Positions 1 through 10,609 of a DNA stretch of 64,000 nt are shown here, in pieces (the stretch's first letter is position 1; every line of letters begins with the position of its first letter). The stretch is taken from contig NW_003314264.1 of assembly GCF_000143415.4 (NCBI RefSeq), positions 2,763,444 to 2,827,443 on the forward strand, read 5' to 3'. A model generated the notes under the pieces. The model saw only the letters and a program-made list of their open reading frames with translations. It was not told the origin of the DNA and ran no database searches. The DNA is from Selaginella moellendorffii (Eukaryota; Streptophyta; Lycopodiopsida; Selaginellales; Selaginellaceae). The translations under genes were made by a program, and so were the position numbers.

Positions 1-1316
1 CCGGCAGTGGTGGTGCCTCCTTTCTTGAACGCCGGCTTCAGTTTTGCAAGGTCTGCAACGTTCGCATTGGGCCGCATACCGTCATCAGCAGATATCACGA
101 CCGGCTTCTCCTCTCCGGTTTTCGGGTCAACAAGCTGGCAAACAGAAGTTATAGTAGACCTACACTCGAATCTCACACTGTTACCTTGGTGTGAACCGGA
201 ATAATCTCATCCTTGAACCTTCCAGTCGCTGTAGCGGCTGCGGCACGACGATGAGATCTAACCTGATATAACATGGTCAAAACCGGTTCACGTATAACTA
301 TGAATAAACTTACTGCAGCTTCGTCTTGCTCCTTTCTGGACACGCCGTACCTTTCAGCAACGTTCTCGGATGTAATTCCCATTGGTAGAAGGCAGTCCTG
401 TGCCTTCTGGTTCATTTCCACCTGCATCAACGAACGCTTGAATCCGGCACAGAAAAGCATAGAGACACCGAACCTTTGGATTCACCGAGCCTTCCCAAGC
501 CACCAAGTTTGCCGTCATGGATTCCAAACCAGCACCGATACCTGAATACGTTTTTCATAAGCGAACCGTGGGTGTAATAATTCTGACTCACCAATATCAT
601 AGAATCCGGCCTTGATAGCAGCCACAACATCAGCTACTGCTTGGAGGCCAGAAGAACATTGCCTGTTCACGGTACGAACAGGCACAGTTTCTACCAAGAC
701 ATAAAAGTTAGTCTCAATGGTGAAAGAAAAACAAGTTATATAGAAAACAAAGAAAAATCATAAACCTGGAAATCCAGCATAGAATGCTGCCATCCGGCAC
801 TCATTTGCACGCTGAGAACCAGGAGCAAGCACGGTTCCCACAACAATGTCGCCAACCTCAGCAGGATTCAAGCCAACTTTTTCCACAACAGCCTAGAGAA
901 AACATTTCCCGAGAATAAGTTAATCGCCATTGAAAACGATACCTTAAGAACGGGAGTCAGTAAATCCTCGGGGTAAGTATCCTTGAAACCCCCACGCTTG
1001 GATTTACAAATGGGTGTTCGATACGCACTGAGGAAATCGCAATTCCAGTTGCACAGACAAAAAAAATTGAAGAGAAAAAAAGGAAAAACTCACGCTACAA
1101 CAACGACATCGTCAGAGTAATCGGTGGTCCTGTGATACGCGGCAGAATCCCCAGCGGAGCAAATGGACGTCTGCCAGACATGGCGATCGTCAAGAATGCA
1201 GCTCCAATTGAGTGAAATAAATTTACCACAAGATTGACGGGGCGAGGCGCCGACGACGGCCGCAGATGATCCAGAAGGATCTGCTGGCGCATTCTCAGCT
1301 TCCTATCGACCTCCAT
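1..1316 (-). CDS. KAT: Peroxisomal 3-ketoacyl-CoA thiolase, 3' end outside the window
   Basis: Last step of peroxisomal beta-oxidation, cleaving 3-ketoacyl-CoA to acetyl-CoA and a shortened acyl-CoA. Nine exons are readable on the minus strand with GT-AG borders: 1316-1227, 1170-1094, 1027-943, 892-766, 690-592, 541-474, 421-314, 262-185 and 134 to the window edge. Reading frame is kept across all junctions. The N terminus holds RQQILLDHL, a PTS2 peroxisomal signal of the form RQx5HL. The nucleophilic cysteine lies in NRQCSSGLQ (exon 5), followed by GAGLESMT and, in exon 8, [20 protein letters not shown], all typical of plant KAT/PED1. The C-terminal His/Cys motifs are beyond base 1. Start 1316 was chosen because it precedes the PTS2 at the usual distance. 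Family assignment is very secure; which plant KAT paralogue it matches is not decided. Confidence 0.95.
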
Positions 1317-1746
1317 CTCTCCCCGGCGCGATCGATTGATCGAAGAGAAAACCCTAACACGAGACCTTACTCCTTTGATGGATGATTGCGTGCTATAGGC
1401 GGTGGGCGCTTAATTTTTACTTGATTTCCACGTCAGCTTACCTATATTAAGACATTGCTAAATTTAGACCAGATGATCAGATAGAATATTCATAGAACTT
1501 CACTTTTGTTTTATAATCTTCGAATATTCTTGGAATAAGTTCGTTAGAGATCGACGGTCCGTCATAATCAACGGCTGACATTCAAAGATCCGGGATTTTA
1601 ACTTAGAACCCTAAAAGTTTGGGGTTTTGGGGCCTCGCACGATGCGCATTCTAACCTGTCCGCTGTACTTCGATCTCCCAGCAACGCTCTTTTCTGCCAG
1701 TGTGGCCATGAATTTCGCGTTCCTGTAGCACGATTCTTGCAAGGAA
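1317..1746. promoter_or_regulatory. Divergent intergenic region between thiolase and GDSL genes
   Basis: About 430 bp separate the two start codons, which point away from each other, so this stretch must hold both promoters and 5' UTRs. A telo-box-like AAACCCTAAC lies near 1347 beside the thiolase start. No clear TATA box could be assigned to either gene. Confidence 0.5.
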
Positions 1747-3368
1747 ATGGGTAAGCTTCCATTTCTCCCTTTTTTGCGTGAAATATCTGGCGATCTCTTC
1801 TCTCCCAGGCGCCGGGATCTTCATCGGCCTCGCGGCTACTGTCTTTTCGATCTGGCTGCTCATGGTCGCGACCCTGGCGACCCTGGAGATGCTTCGATCC
1901 CACCGTGCCGAGGCTCCCACAGCCGCATTCGCCGAGAATGGCGACGACAGGTCCCTGCCGCCGATCCTTCTCCACAGGCCGAGGCATATCTTGGCGTCCG
2001 CTCGAAGATCGCCTCGAAAGTCCCCACCTTTCGTGTCTTCCTCGGCGATTATGGTGAATGAGACGAGCTCTATCGCGACGCCCCCTTTCACTTCTCCGCT
2101 TGTGCCGGGCTTCTTCGTCTATGGCGACTCCACTGTGGACGTGGGGAACAACAATTATCTCCAGACCATCGCCAGGGCCAACCTTGCTCCATACGGGAGA
2201 GATTTCGACACTCACCTCCCCACTGGGAGATTTTCGAATGGCCGTTTGAGCGTCGACTATCTAGGTACTGATGATATATCTTATACAAAGTTTGAGAAAG
2301 CTAATTCTTCTTGTGTGTGTTTTTTTTTCCTCTCAGCCTTGTTTCTGGGACTTCCATTTATTCCTCCGCTTTTGAGTAGGAACTTCACATCTCAGATGCA
2401 GGGAGTGAATTTTGCTTCTGCTGGTGCGGGCATTCTCAATCCAAGTGGATCGGACCTTGTAATTTTTCTCGTTGCTTTTGTTTGCTAGATTACAAGGAAG
2501 TATTTATCTGTGTGATTGATTTCTTGGATGATCAGGGCCAACACATTCCTATGGCAGAGCAGGTGGAGCACATCGTCGAAATACAGCAAAGGCTTGCTTC
2601 CAAAATCGGTGAGGACGCTGCCAACGCTGTCATTTCCAACTCGATTCACTACATCTCAATCGGCAGCAACGACTTCATCCATTACTACCTAAGGAACGTC
2701 TCGGACGTCCAGAATAAGATGACCAACTTCGAGTTCAACCAGCTGCTGATATCCTCTCTAGTTGGACACATCGAGGTAGGATGAAACTGTATTTTCGTTT
2801 TTCAACAAATTTCTTTCTTCAGGACATGTATGCCCGAGGCATTCGAAAGGTTGTGACGATCGGACTCGGGCCTCTCGGCTGCGTTCCCTTCTACCTCTAT
2901 ACCTTCAACCAGACGGGCGCTGGCTGCGTCGACAGCATCAACTTCATGATCGCCGAGTTCAACAACGCGTTGAGGGTCACGGCTCAGAGCCTCGCAATGA
3001 AGCACAGGAACCTCAGGATCATCTACTGCGACGTTTTCCAGAGCCTCATGCCTATCGTCCGAACTCCACTCCAATATGGTACGTACGCACAGGTAGTTTT
3101 ATTCCACTGTTAGAACTGAGAGAGCTAAGTTTCTTCAAATTCATCCACAGGATTCGTCACGTCTCGAAGCGCCTGCTGCGGTGCTGGGAGATTCGGCGGC
3201 TGGATGATGTGCATGTTCCCGCAGATGGCTTGCAGCAACGCGAGCTCCTATCTCTGGTGGGACGAGTTCCATCCTACTGACAAAGCGAACTTTCTCCTTG
3301 CCAGGGATATATGGTCGGGAAACGTGTGCGAGCCTGGCGGCCTTCAAGATCTCGCCAAGGCATCCTGA
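1747..3368 (+). CDS. GDSL esterase/lipase (SGNH hydrolase family)
   Basis: Exons 1747-1750, 1809-2264, 2337-2458, 2536-2775, 2823-3078 and 3151-3368 join to 432 codons in one frame. Block I is FVYGDSTVDVGNN with nucleophile Ser109; the block V Asp/His pair is in WWDEFHPTDKAN near the C terminus; GSNDF supplies the block III Asn. Length (431 aa) exceeds the usual 350-380 aa because about 100 residues precede block I, including a hydrophobic stretch at residues 4-27 that may be a signal anchor. The four-base first exon (ATGG, then donor GTAAGC at 1751) gives MGAGIFIG; an alternative unspliced start at 1778 gives the same body. These enzymes hydrolyse esters of cutin, lipids or acylated metabolites, usually after secretion; the substrate here cannot be told. 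Its last exon was copied at 7180-7298. Confidence 0.9.
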
Positions 3369-3696
3369 GCAACTCGCTCGAGAGAGCTTCGTTTTGGTCT
3401 TCCGCGCCAAAGGCGGGGTTGAAGGGCTTGATGTCCACCGAGAGGACTCAAGTAGTCTTGGAACTCATCACGCCGCTTGTCCTGGAGCTCCTACTTTTGC
3501 AGAGCTCCGTGATCTCGAGTATACATTTTTGTTGTATGGAGAAAACTTTAAACTTCGCGATATCGTAGTATCATCGTGTTCCTCCTGGTAAAGCTAGCAC
3601 AGGCTGTAAAGAGTTTCAAGCAACGGCCAAAGGATAGCGATTGGTTAATTAGAACGTTGGATGAAGTGATTTGGAACTTCAAACCTTTGGTGGCAG

Positions 3697-4299
3697 ACCA
3701 TCAACCTTGTTCGTCGGGACGAACAGAAGGAAGAGCTCAAGACCATTGGCGCTGACGAGGTCATCAATCTCAAGGACGAAGGCATTGTGAAGCAAGTGAG
3801 TGAAATCACGTGGTAAATTGGCCTACGCCACCATCGACGCTGTTGGAGGTGAAGTAACCAAAGTAAGTTCTTGTCCTCGTGAAGCAGCGTTTTGATTTGC
3901 AAAGTTTTGCTCAAAAGGTGGTGTGCTCTACTGTGAGACTCAGAGGAACAGTGGTGCTCTCTTACGGTGCGCTCGATGGCAAAATGGACGCTCACACCGA
4001 TGTGCGCGACCTTATCAATCGACAAGTCAAGCTACATGGGTTCCATCTGTCAAGGTGGGTTGACACATTCGATGCTCCCAGCGTTCGCAAGATCGCCGAT
4101 ACCATCTTCGAGCTCATGGCCAAGGGAGTTATGGTTCCCCTTGTTGGGGAGAAGTTCCCTCTCCAGAGAGCAAAAGAAGCGATTCGTAAAAGCCTGGTAG
4201 GTGTTCTTATTCGTAATCTTATTGCTTTCAACTGTTTGAGGTTTTCTGGCGATGCAGTCTACTGCTCGAGGTGGGAAAGTTTTGTTGGTCAGCTCTTAG
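3697..4299 (+). pseudogene. Truncated MDR (MECR/quinone-reductase-like) copy A
   Basis: Corresponds to exons 4-6 of the MDR genes downstream. It opens with TINLVRRDEQKEELK after the acceptor at 3696 and ends RGGKVLLVSS at 4299. Exons 1-3 are missing: sequence matching 7565 jumps straight to sequence matching 8256, so a deletion removed them. A two-base loss around 3811 (GGGTGG in copy C, GTGG here) shifts the frame and makes a stop. The downstream frame VRLRGTVVLSYGALDGKMD to FPLQRAKEAIRKSL is otherwise preserved, including the one position where copy C is frameshifted. No start or promoter for a product is visible. Confidence 0.85.
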
Positions 4300-4662
4300 A
4301 CGAGCCACACGGACTTTCTTGCTAAAGTTCTCAATGAAAAGTTCTCGTGAATCTTGAGAGTTCGATAGAGGTGAAACCCATGGAATCGAGAGGATGTCCA
4401 GAGCGAGTTTTCTCTCTCATGGTAAGTTCGAGCTCCTCTCGGTCATCACTCCCGAGCGAAACTATTCCAACGAGCTTTGCTGGATTCATAAGCTGGGCTG
4501 AGAGAGGATTTAAGCGCAGTCCCACAAAGAACCTGTAACTGACGTGGTCTATGCAAGCTTTTTTGTTTTCTTCCTCGTCTTTTCTCAGCTTGAGTTGGAC
4601 ACCAGGGCTCATTTGGTTCTAATAGTTGTTCTACTTTTTGCTTTGGTTTGTAATCCTCATCC

Positions 4663-5976
4663 ATGGCGCAGCAGCAGCAGCACAAGGCCATCCAAGTGGA
4701 ATGTTTCAGCTCTGGCGATCCCGCGGCGGGATGCAAGGTGGCGATGGTGAGCACGCCCAAGCCAGGCGCCGGCCAAGTGCTGCTCAAAATCCTGTGTCGC
4801 CCAATCAATCCCTCGGACATCCTGTGCATCCAAGGCATGTACGCTGACGGCCCCAAGAATTTCCCATTCGTTCCTGGGCTCGAGGGAATGGGAGTGATTG
4901 AAGAGGTACTTTTCTCTCCAATTCTTTCGTGTTCTATCAAAATCTTCCATAGCTCGGGGATGGAGTCACCGGATTCTCGTCGGGGCAGAGAGTGTTTCAT
5001 ATTTTCAAGGAGGCGGGATCTTGGCAAGAGTACGCTGTTGCTTCGGCCAGCGAGATAATTCCCATTCCCGACACCATCTCTAACGAGGTTGCCGCGCAGT
5101 TTTTTGTCAATCCTTGGACAGGTTTGCTTGTCTTTTTTCTATATATTCTTTCTAATTGTTTTCTATGGATTGACAGTGTTTGGAATGCTGGAAACTCTCG
5201 ACGTTCCAAAGGGAGAGTATGTGCTCCAAACAGCTGCTGGATCCGTGCTGGGGAGGATGTTCATCCAGCTCGCGCGGCATCGAGGAGTGAAGGTATGGCT
5301 GCATAGTTTCTCTGCCGATCGATTTCAGCGTTTCTTTCCTTTTGTGTGTGTAGACCATCAATCTTGTTCGTCGAGACGAGCAGAAGGAAGAGCTCAAGGC
5401 CATTGGAGGCGACGAAGTCATAAACTTCAAGACCGAGGATGTTGTGGAGGAAGTGAAGAAGATCACGGGCGGTAAATTGGTATACGGGGCAATCGATGCT
5501 GTTGGAGGCGCACTGACCAAAGTAAGCTCTTCCTCTAGTTTCGTCTTGGTCTATCGCTCTTGCTTAGAACTTTGTTGGGATCTCCAGGTGGTGTGTTCCA
5601 GCGTGAGAAACCAAGGAACGATCCTTTGCTACGGTGTTCTTGACGAGAAACCAGAAGCTCAAGTGGATGTTATCGACCTCATCTTTCGGCAAGTTAAGGT
5701 GCATGGATTTCACGTCGTCAAATGGGTGGAATCGTTTGGCGGCCCCGACGAGTTTGGCAAAATTGCTGCCACAATCTTTGAGTTGATCGCCAAGGGAGTC
5801 ATGGCTCCTCTTGTTGGGGAGAAGTTCCCACTCGACAGCACCCCGGAAGCAATACGTAAAAGCCTGGTCAGTCTTCATACATCTCTCTCCAAAGACTTTA
5901 CCTCTTACCCGATTGATTTTTGTGGTTTGTGCAGTCAATAGGCCGAGGTGGGAAAGTTTTGCTGGTGAATGTGTGA
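4663..5976 (+). CDS. MDR-superfamily reductase, copy B (trans-2-enoyl-CoA reductase / quinone oxidoreductase-like)
   Basis: Six exons (4663-4905, 4953-5121, 5177-5292, 5354-5521, 5588-5866, 5935-5976) give 338 residues. NPSDILCIQGMY, FPFVPGLEGMGVIEE and NPWTVFGMLE mark the GroES-like domain; VLQTAAGSVLGRMFIQLARH is the nucleotide-binding Rossmann segment, followed by TINLVRRDEQKEELKAIG. The NPSD motif and TINLVRR resemble the MECR/ETR branch of zinc-free medium-chain dehydrogenases, which reduce enoyl thioesters or quinones with NADPH. No structural-zinc cysteines or targeting peptide are evident, so a cytosolic place is likely. It pairs with copy D (9143-10457), near-identical in exon sizes; it is the first intact gene of the tandem array. 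Family is secure, substrate unknown. Confidence 0.88.
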
Positions 5977-6031
5977 TTAGAATATTCTAGCATAAATGGG
6001 AATATAATGTTTGGTTAACAAATCAAGAATC

Positions 6032-6426
6032 TGTAATTTTTGGTTTGCTTAAGCAAATTTGTAGGGATGATAGTGAATATATTTAGAATATATTTAAATA
6101 TTCTAGAATATTTTATCATTTAACGGTTGTTATTCATTTAAATTAATTTTGTATTTATAATTTATAAACATATTTATAATTTATAAATTTTATTAAACCC
6201 TTTCTAGTATATTCTTTTTTATTCTATCATCTAATTGTTGATATGCAATAAGATTAATCTTGTATTTATAAATTATGAACATGCTTATAATTATAAATTT
6301 TATTTGATCAATTGGATTAATAAGTATAATAAAACTACTATTAAGCATACAACGCGTAGCAATTTATTTGATATTGATTGAGATTCATGTGTAGGAGTTT
6401 ACAAACTAAATTTGAATGTACTCCTC
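6032..6426. other. AT-rich insertion downstream of copy B
   Basis: Copy D is followed by a short spacer reading AAGAATCTAAACC then GTTAGATTGAGG. In unit 1 the same flanks (near 6031 and 6427) are separated by about 390 bp of very AT-rich sequence with repeated AATTTATAAA-type words. No ORF, terminal inverted repeat or clear target duplication was found, so its origin is unknown. Confidence 0.55.
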
Positions 6427-6489
6427 GTTAGATTGAGGACTATCAAAATATCCACTACAACAAAGAACTTGCATTGTCCGACATAGATA

Positions 6490-6905
6490 TGGACTCTCCA
6501 AAGTAAGCTCTCCCTCTAGTTTCTTTATTCTTTTGTATTTTCTACCTCTCTTGCTTCTAGGTTCTGGTATTCAGCGTGCGTGAGAAACCAAGTACAATCC
6601 ATAAATGAAAGTTAGAAGAGAGCTTTCGATGGTCTTGACGAGAAACCAGGAGCTCATCTTCGGCAAGTCGGAGTTTACGTTGTCAAATCGGTCAGCGGTC
6701 CCGGTGATGTCCGCAAAACCGTTGCCGTATTCTTTGAGTTGCTAGCCCCCACTCGACAGTACAAACGTCAAAGCCGGGTCAGTCTTCACACATTCGCTTG
6801 CTCTCCTCTCTTCTCCTTCCAGACTTTGCTTCTCACTGGTGTGATTTTCGATATCAGTCGATAGGCCGAGTTAAAAAAGTTTTGTTGGTTGAGTGTCAAA
6901 TAGTT
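6490..6905 (+). pseudogene. Degenerate MDR exon 4-6 fragment
   Basis: Starts with the intron-like CCAAAGTAAGCTCTCCCTCT at the exon 4 border, then eroded exon 5 pieces (CGTGAGAAACCAAG, CTTGACGAGAAACCAGGAGC, TTTGAGTTGCTAG) and an exon 6 remnant near 6860 (TCGATAGGCCGAG). Numerous indels destroy any frame. It is an extra MDR relic between copy B and the U-box tail copy, absent from unit 2. Confidence 0.7.
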
Positions 6906-7025
6906 CGTCCAAGATCAGGAAATCTATTCTCTAAGCGTGTTATAGTTCGTCCAAGAACAGGAAATATATGTCGTCTCCTACTGAAACTCGTGAACTCCGG
7001 GACTCATGTACAGAGATTTAGATAC

Positions 7026-7179
7026 TCTCGTCATCTTTTCCGTCGCACTCCCGCGCTAACACCCGAGAGCTGCTTGAGATTGGTGAGGGCGTCCTGCGCG
7101 AGCGCCTTGGTCGTGGCGCTCCCAAACTTGAAGGCCTCCACCAGCGCCTTGAAGAGCTTGGTGTCCACTGACAAGGACT
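7026..7179 (-). pseudogene. Duplicated 3' end of the U-box/ARM gene
   Basis: Nearly identical to 10605-10758, the last roughly 50 codons of the U-box gene on the minus strand (reads back as TKLFKALVEAFKFGSATTKA). It stops abruptly at 7178-7179 where the sequence turns into the GDSL last exon. Only a fragment, no promoter. Confidence 0.88.
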
Positions 7180-7298
7180 ATCTATGGTGGGACGAGTTCC
7201 ATCCTACTGACAAAGCGAACTTTCTCCTTGCCAGGGATATATGGTCGGGAAACGTGTGCGAGCCTGGCGGCCTTCAAGATCTCGCCAAGGCATCCTGA
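7180..7298 (+). pseudogene. Duplicated last-exon tail of the GDSL gene
   Basis: Encodes the LWWDEFHPTDKANFLL end of the GDSL protein and its stop, matching 3250-3368. It carries the block V Asp/His but nothing upstream, so it cannot make an enzyme. It marks the start of duplication unit 2; its neighbour on the left is the inverted U-box tail. Confidence 0.88.
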
Positions 7299-7616
7299 GC
7301 AACTTGCTTGTGAGAGCTTCGTTTTGGTCTTGCGCGCCAAAGGCGGGGTTGAAGGTGATGTCCACCGAGAGGACTCAAATAGTCTTGGAACTCATCACGG
7401 CGCTTGTCCTGGAGCTCCTACTTCTGCAGAGTTCCGTGATCTCGAGTATACATTTTGTTGTATGGAGAAAACTTCGCGATATCGTAGTATCATCGTGTTC
7501 CTCCTTGTAAAGCTAGCACAGGCTGTAAAGAGTTTCAAGCAACGGCCAAAGGATAATTAGAACGTTGGATGAAAGAAAGACCAAATTAAAAGCTTGCCTT
7601 CACTTTGGGGTCGTCC

Positions 7617-8886
7617 ATGGCGGAGCACAGGGCGATTCACGTCGCCGCATTCAGCGATGGCGATCCGGCGGTAGCATGCAAAGTGGTGATGGCTCCCACT
7701 CCAGTGCCAGGACGCGGTCAGGTGCTGCTCAAAGTGCTGTGCCGCCCGGTGAATCCCTCGGACGTCTTGTGCATCCAAGGGAGGTACTCCGGCGTTCAGT
7801 TTCCCTTCGTTCCCGGGCTTGAAGGGATGGGAGAAATCCGAGAGGTAATTTAAGCTCGTGACTAGCTAGGAGATCGCCCAGTGCTCAACTCTGTAAGTTT
7901 GCAGCTTGGGGACGGAGTGACCGGTTTTTCAAGGGGGCAGCGAGTGTTCCATATCTTTCCAGGCGCAGGATCATGGCAAGAGTATGCTCTCGTCCCGGCT
8001 GCAGACGTCATTCCCATTCCGGACGTGATTGCAAACGAGATCGCCGCTCAGTTTTACGTGAATCCTTGGTCAGGTCGTGCTTGGATCTGCCGTTTTCTCT
8101 TGATTTTCTGGTTTCTCCCGCAGCGTTTGGAATGCTGGAAGTTCTTGGCGCCCCGGAGGGAGAATACGTGCTGCAAACAGCTGCTGGATCAGTGCTGGGA
8201 AGGATGTTTATCCAGCTAGCGCATCATCGAGGAGTCAAGGTATTACATTTGTAGTTCAGTGATTTGGAACTTCAAACCTTTGGTGGCAGACCATCAACCT
8301 TGTTCGTCGGGACGAACAGAAGGAAGAGCTCAAGGCCATTGGCGCTGACCAGGTCATCAATCTCAAGGACGAAGGCATTGTGAAGCAAGTGAGTGAAATC
8401 ACGGGTGGTAAAATGGCCTACGCCACCATCGACGCTGTTGGAGGTGAAGTAACCAAAGTAAGTTCTTGTCCTCGTGAAGCAGCGTTTTGATTTGCAAAGG
8501 TTTTGCTCAAAAGGTGGTGTGCTCGAGTGTGAGACTCAGAGGAACAGTGCTCTCTTACGGTGCGCTCGATGGCAAAATGGACGCTCACACCGATGTGCGC
8601 GACCTTACCAATCGACAAGTCAAGCTACATGGGTTCCATCTGTCAAAGGTGGGTTGACACATTCGATGCTCCCGGCGTTCGCAAGATCGCCGATACCATC
8701 TTCGAGCTCATGGCCAAGGGAGTTATGGTTCCCCTTGTTGGGGAGAAGTTCCCTCTCGAGAGAGCAAAAGAAGCGATTCGTAAAAGCCTGGTAGGTGTTC
8801 TTATTCGTAATCTTATTGCTTTCAACCGAGGTTTTTCGGCGATGCAGTCTACTGCTCGAGGCGGGAAAGTTTTGTTGGTCAGCTGA
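7617..8886 (+). pseudogene. MDR-superfamily reductase copy C, frameshifted in exon 5
   Basis: Exons 7617-7844, 7905-8073, 8124-8239, 8290-8457, 8514-8790 and 8848-8886 match the layout of copies B and D. Exons 1-4 are open and encode NPSDVLCIQGRY, FPFVPGLEGMGEIRE and TAAGSVLGRMFIQLAHH. In exon 5 the run TCAAAGGTGGGTTGAC at about 8640 has one A more than copy A (TCAAGGTGGGTTGAC), which brings a TGA into frame three codons later. The sequence after it is intact in the shifted frame (DTFDAPGVRKIADTIFEL). Either a recent pseudogene, since truncated copy A keeps the correct frame, or an assembly error in a short A run. It is more diverged from B and D than they are from each other. Confidence 0.75.
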
Positions 8887-9142
8887 TGAGCATGAATCTT
8901 GAGAGTTCGATAGAGGTGAAACCCATGGAATCGACAGAGTAGCTGAGCGAAACTATTCCACCGAGCTTGACAGCATAAGCTGCGGTAGGATTTAAGCGCA
9001 GTCCCACAAAGAACCTGTAACTGACGTGGTCAGCTCTTTTGTTTTTCCCCCTTAATCGTCTTTGAGTTGAACACGACACTAGCAAGGTGGGCTCTATAAA
9101 TGTTCTACTTTTTGCTTTGAAAGCAGTTTGTAATCCATTTCC

Positions 9143-10457
9143 ATGACGCAGCAGCAGCAGAAGCACAAGGCCATCCAAGTGGAATGTTTCAGCAATGACG
9201 ATCCCGCGGCGGGATGCAAGGTGGCGATGGTGAGCACGCCCAAGCCAGGCGCCGGCCAAGTGCTGCTCAAAATCCTGTGTCGCCCAATCCATCCCTCCGA
9301 CATCCTGCGCATCCAAGGCATGTACGGTGACAACCCCAAGAAGTTCCCATTCGTTCCTGGGCTCGAGGGAATGGGAGTGATTGAAGAGGTACTTTTCTCT
9401 CCAATTCTTTCGTGTTCTCTCAAAATCTTTCCATAGCTCGGGGATGGAGTCACCGGGTTCTCGCCGGGGCAGAGAGTGTTTCATATTTTCAAGGAGGTGG
9501 GATCTTGGCAAGAGTACGCTGTTGCTTCGGCCAGCGAGATAATTCCCATTCCCGACACCATCTCTAACGAGGTTGCCGCGCAGTTTTTTATCAATCCTTG
9601 GACAGGTTTGCTTGTCTTTTTTCTATATATTCTTTATACTTGCTTGCTCTGGATTGACAGTGTATGGAATGCTGGAAACTCTCGACGTTCCAAAGGGAGA
9701 GTATGTGCTCCAAACAGCTGCTGGATCCGTGCTGGGGAGGATGTTCATCCAGCTCGCGCGGCATCGAGGAGTGAAGGTATGGCTGCATAGTTTCTCTGCC
9801 GATCGATTTCAGCGTTTCTTTCCTTTTGTGTGTGTAGACCATCAATCTTGTTCGTCGAGACGAGCAGAAGGAAGAGCTCAAGGCCATTGGAGGCGACGAA
9901 GTCATAAACTTCAAGACCGAGGATGTTGTGGACGAAGTGAAGAAGATTACGGGCGGTAAATTGGTATACGGGGCAGTCGATGCTGTTGGAGGCGCACTGA
10001 CCAAAGTAAGCTCTTCCTCTAGTTTCTTTTCTCTATCCCTCTTGCTTAGAACTTTGTTGGGATCTCCAGGTGGTGTGTTCCAGCGTGAGAAACCAAGGAA
10101 CGATCCTTTGCTACGGTGTTCTTGACGAGAAACCAGAAGCTCAAGTGGGTGTTAGCGACCTCGTCTTTCGGCAAGTTACGGTGCGTGGATTTCACGTCGC
10201 CAAATGGGTGGAATCGTTTGGCAGCCCCGACGAGTTTCGCGAAATTGCTGCCACAATCTTTGAGTTGATCGCGAAGGGAGTCATAGCTCCTCTTGTTGGG
10301 GAGAAGTTCCCACTCGACAGCACCCCGGAAGCAATACATAAAAGCCTGGTCAGTCTTCACACATCTGTCTCCAAAGACTTTACCTCTCACTCGATTTTTG
10401 TGGTTTGTGCAGTCGATAAGCCGAGGTGGGAAAGTTTTGCTGGTGAGTGTCAAATAG
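9143..10457 (+). CDS. MDR-superfamily reductase, copy D
   Basis: Exons 9143-9388, 9437-9605, 9661-9776, 9838-10005, 10070-10348 and 10413-10457 form 341 codons without interruption. The protein is almost the same as copy B: NPSD is kept as HPSDILRIQGMYGD, with GLEGMGVIEE, PWTVYGMLETLDVP and TAAGSVLGRMFIQLARH. The Asn-to-His change at the start of the NPSD motif is the most notable difference, since this loop lines the active site in the family. It ends VLLVSVK instead of VLLVNV. An upstream TATAAA lies at 9096-9101, about 45 bp before the start. Same inferred role as copy B. Confidence 0.88.
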
Positions 10458-10609
10458 TAGAACTACGGGTTGTGTGATTAGAATATTCTAGCATAAAGGG
10501 GAAAATGAATATGATGTTAGGTCAACAAATCAAGAATCTAAACCATGAGAACCAGTTAGATTGAGGAATATCACTTGAATATTCTGAGAATATCCACTAC
10601 GGCAACTCG

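Larger units (their letters stand above)
3250..7179. repeat. Tandem segmental duplication, unit 1
   Basis: This unit begins inside the last exon of the GDSL gene and ends in a copy of the 3' end of the U-box gene. It aligns in order with unit 2 (7180-10758): GDSL tail, spacer, MDR copy, second MDR copy, U-box tail. Unit 1 lacks about 680 bp of the first MDR copy and carries an AT-rich insert and an extra degenerate MDR fragment. Bases 3369-3696 hold only spacer shared with 7299-7570 and no gene. Confidence 0.85.
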
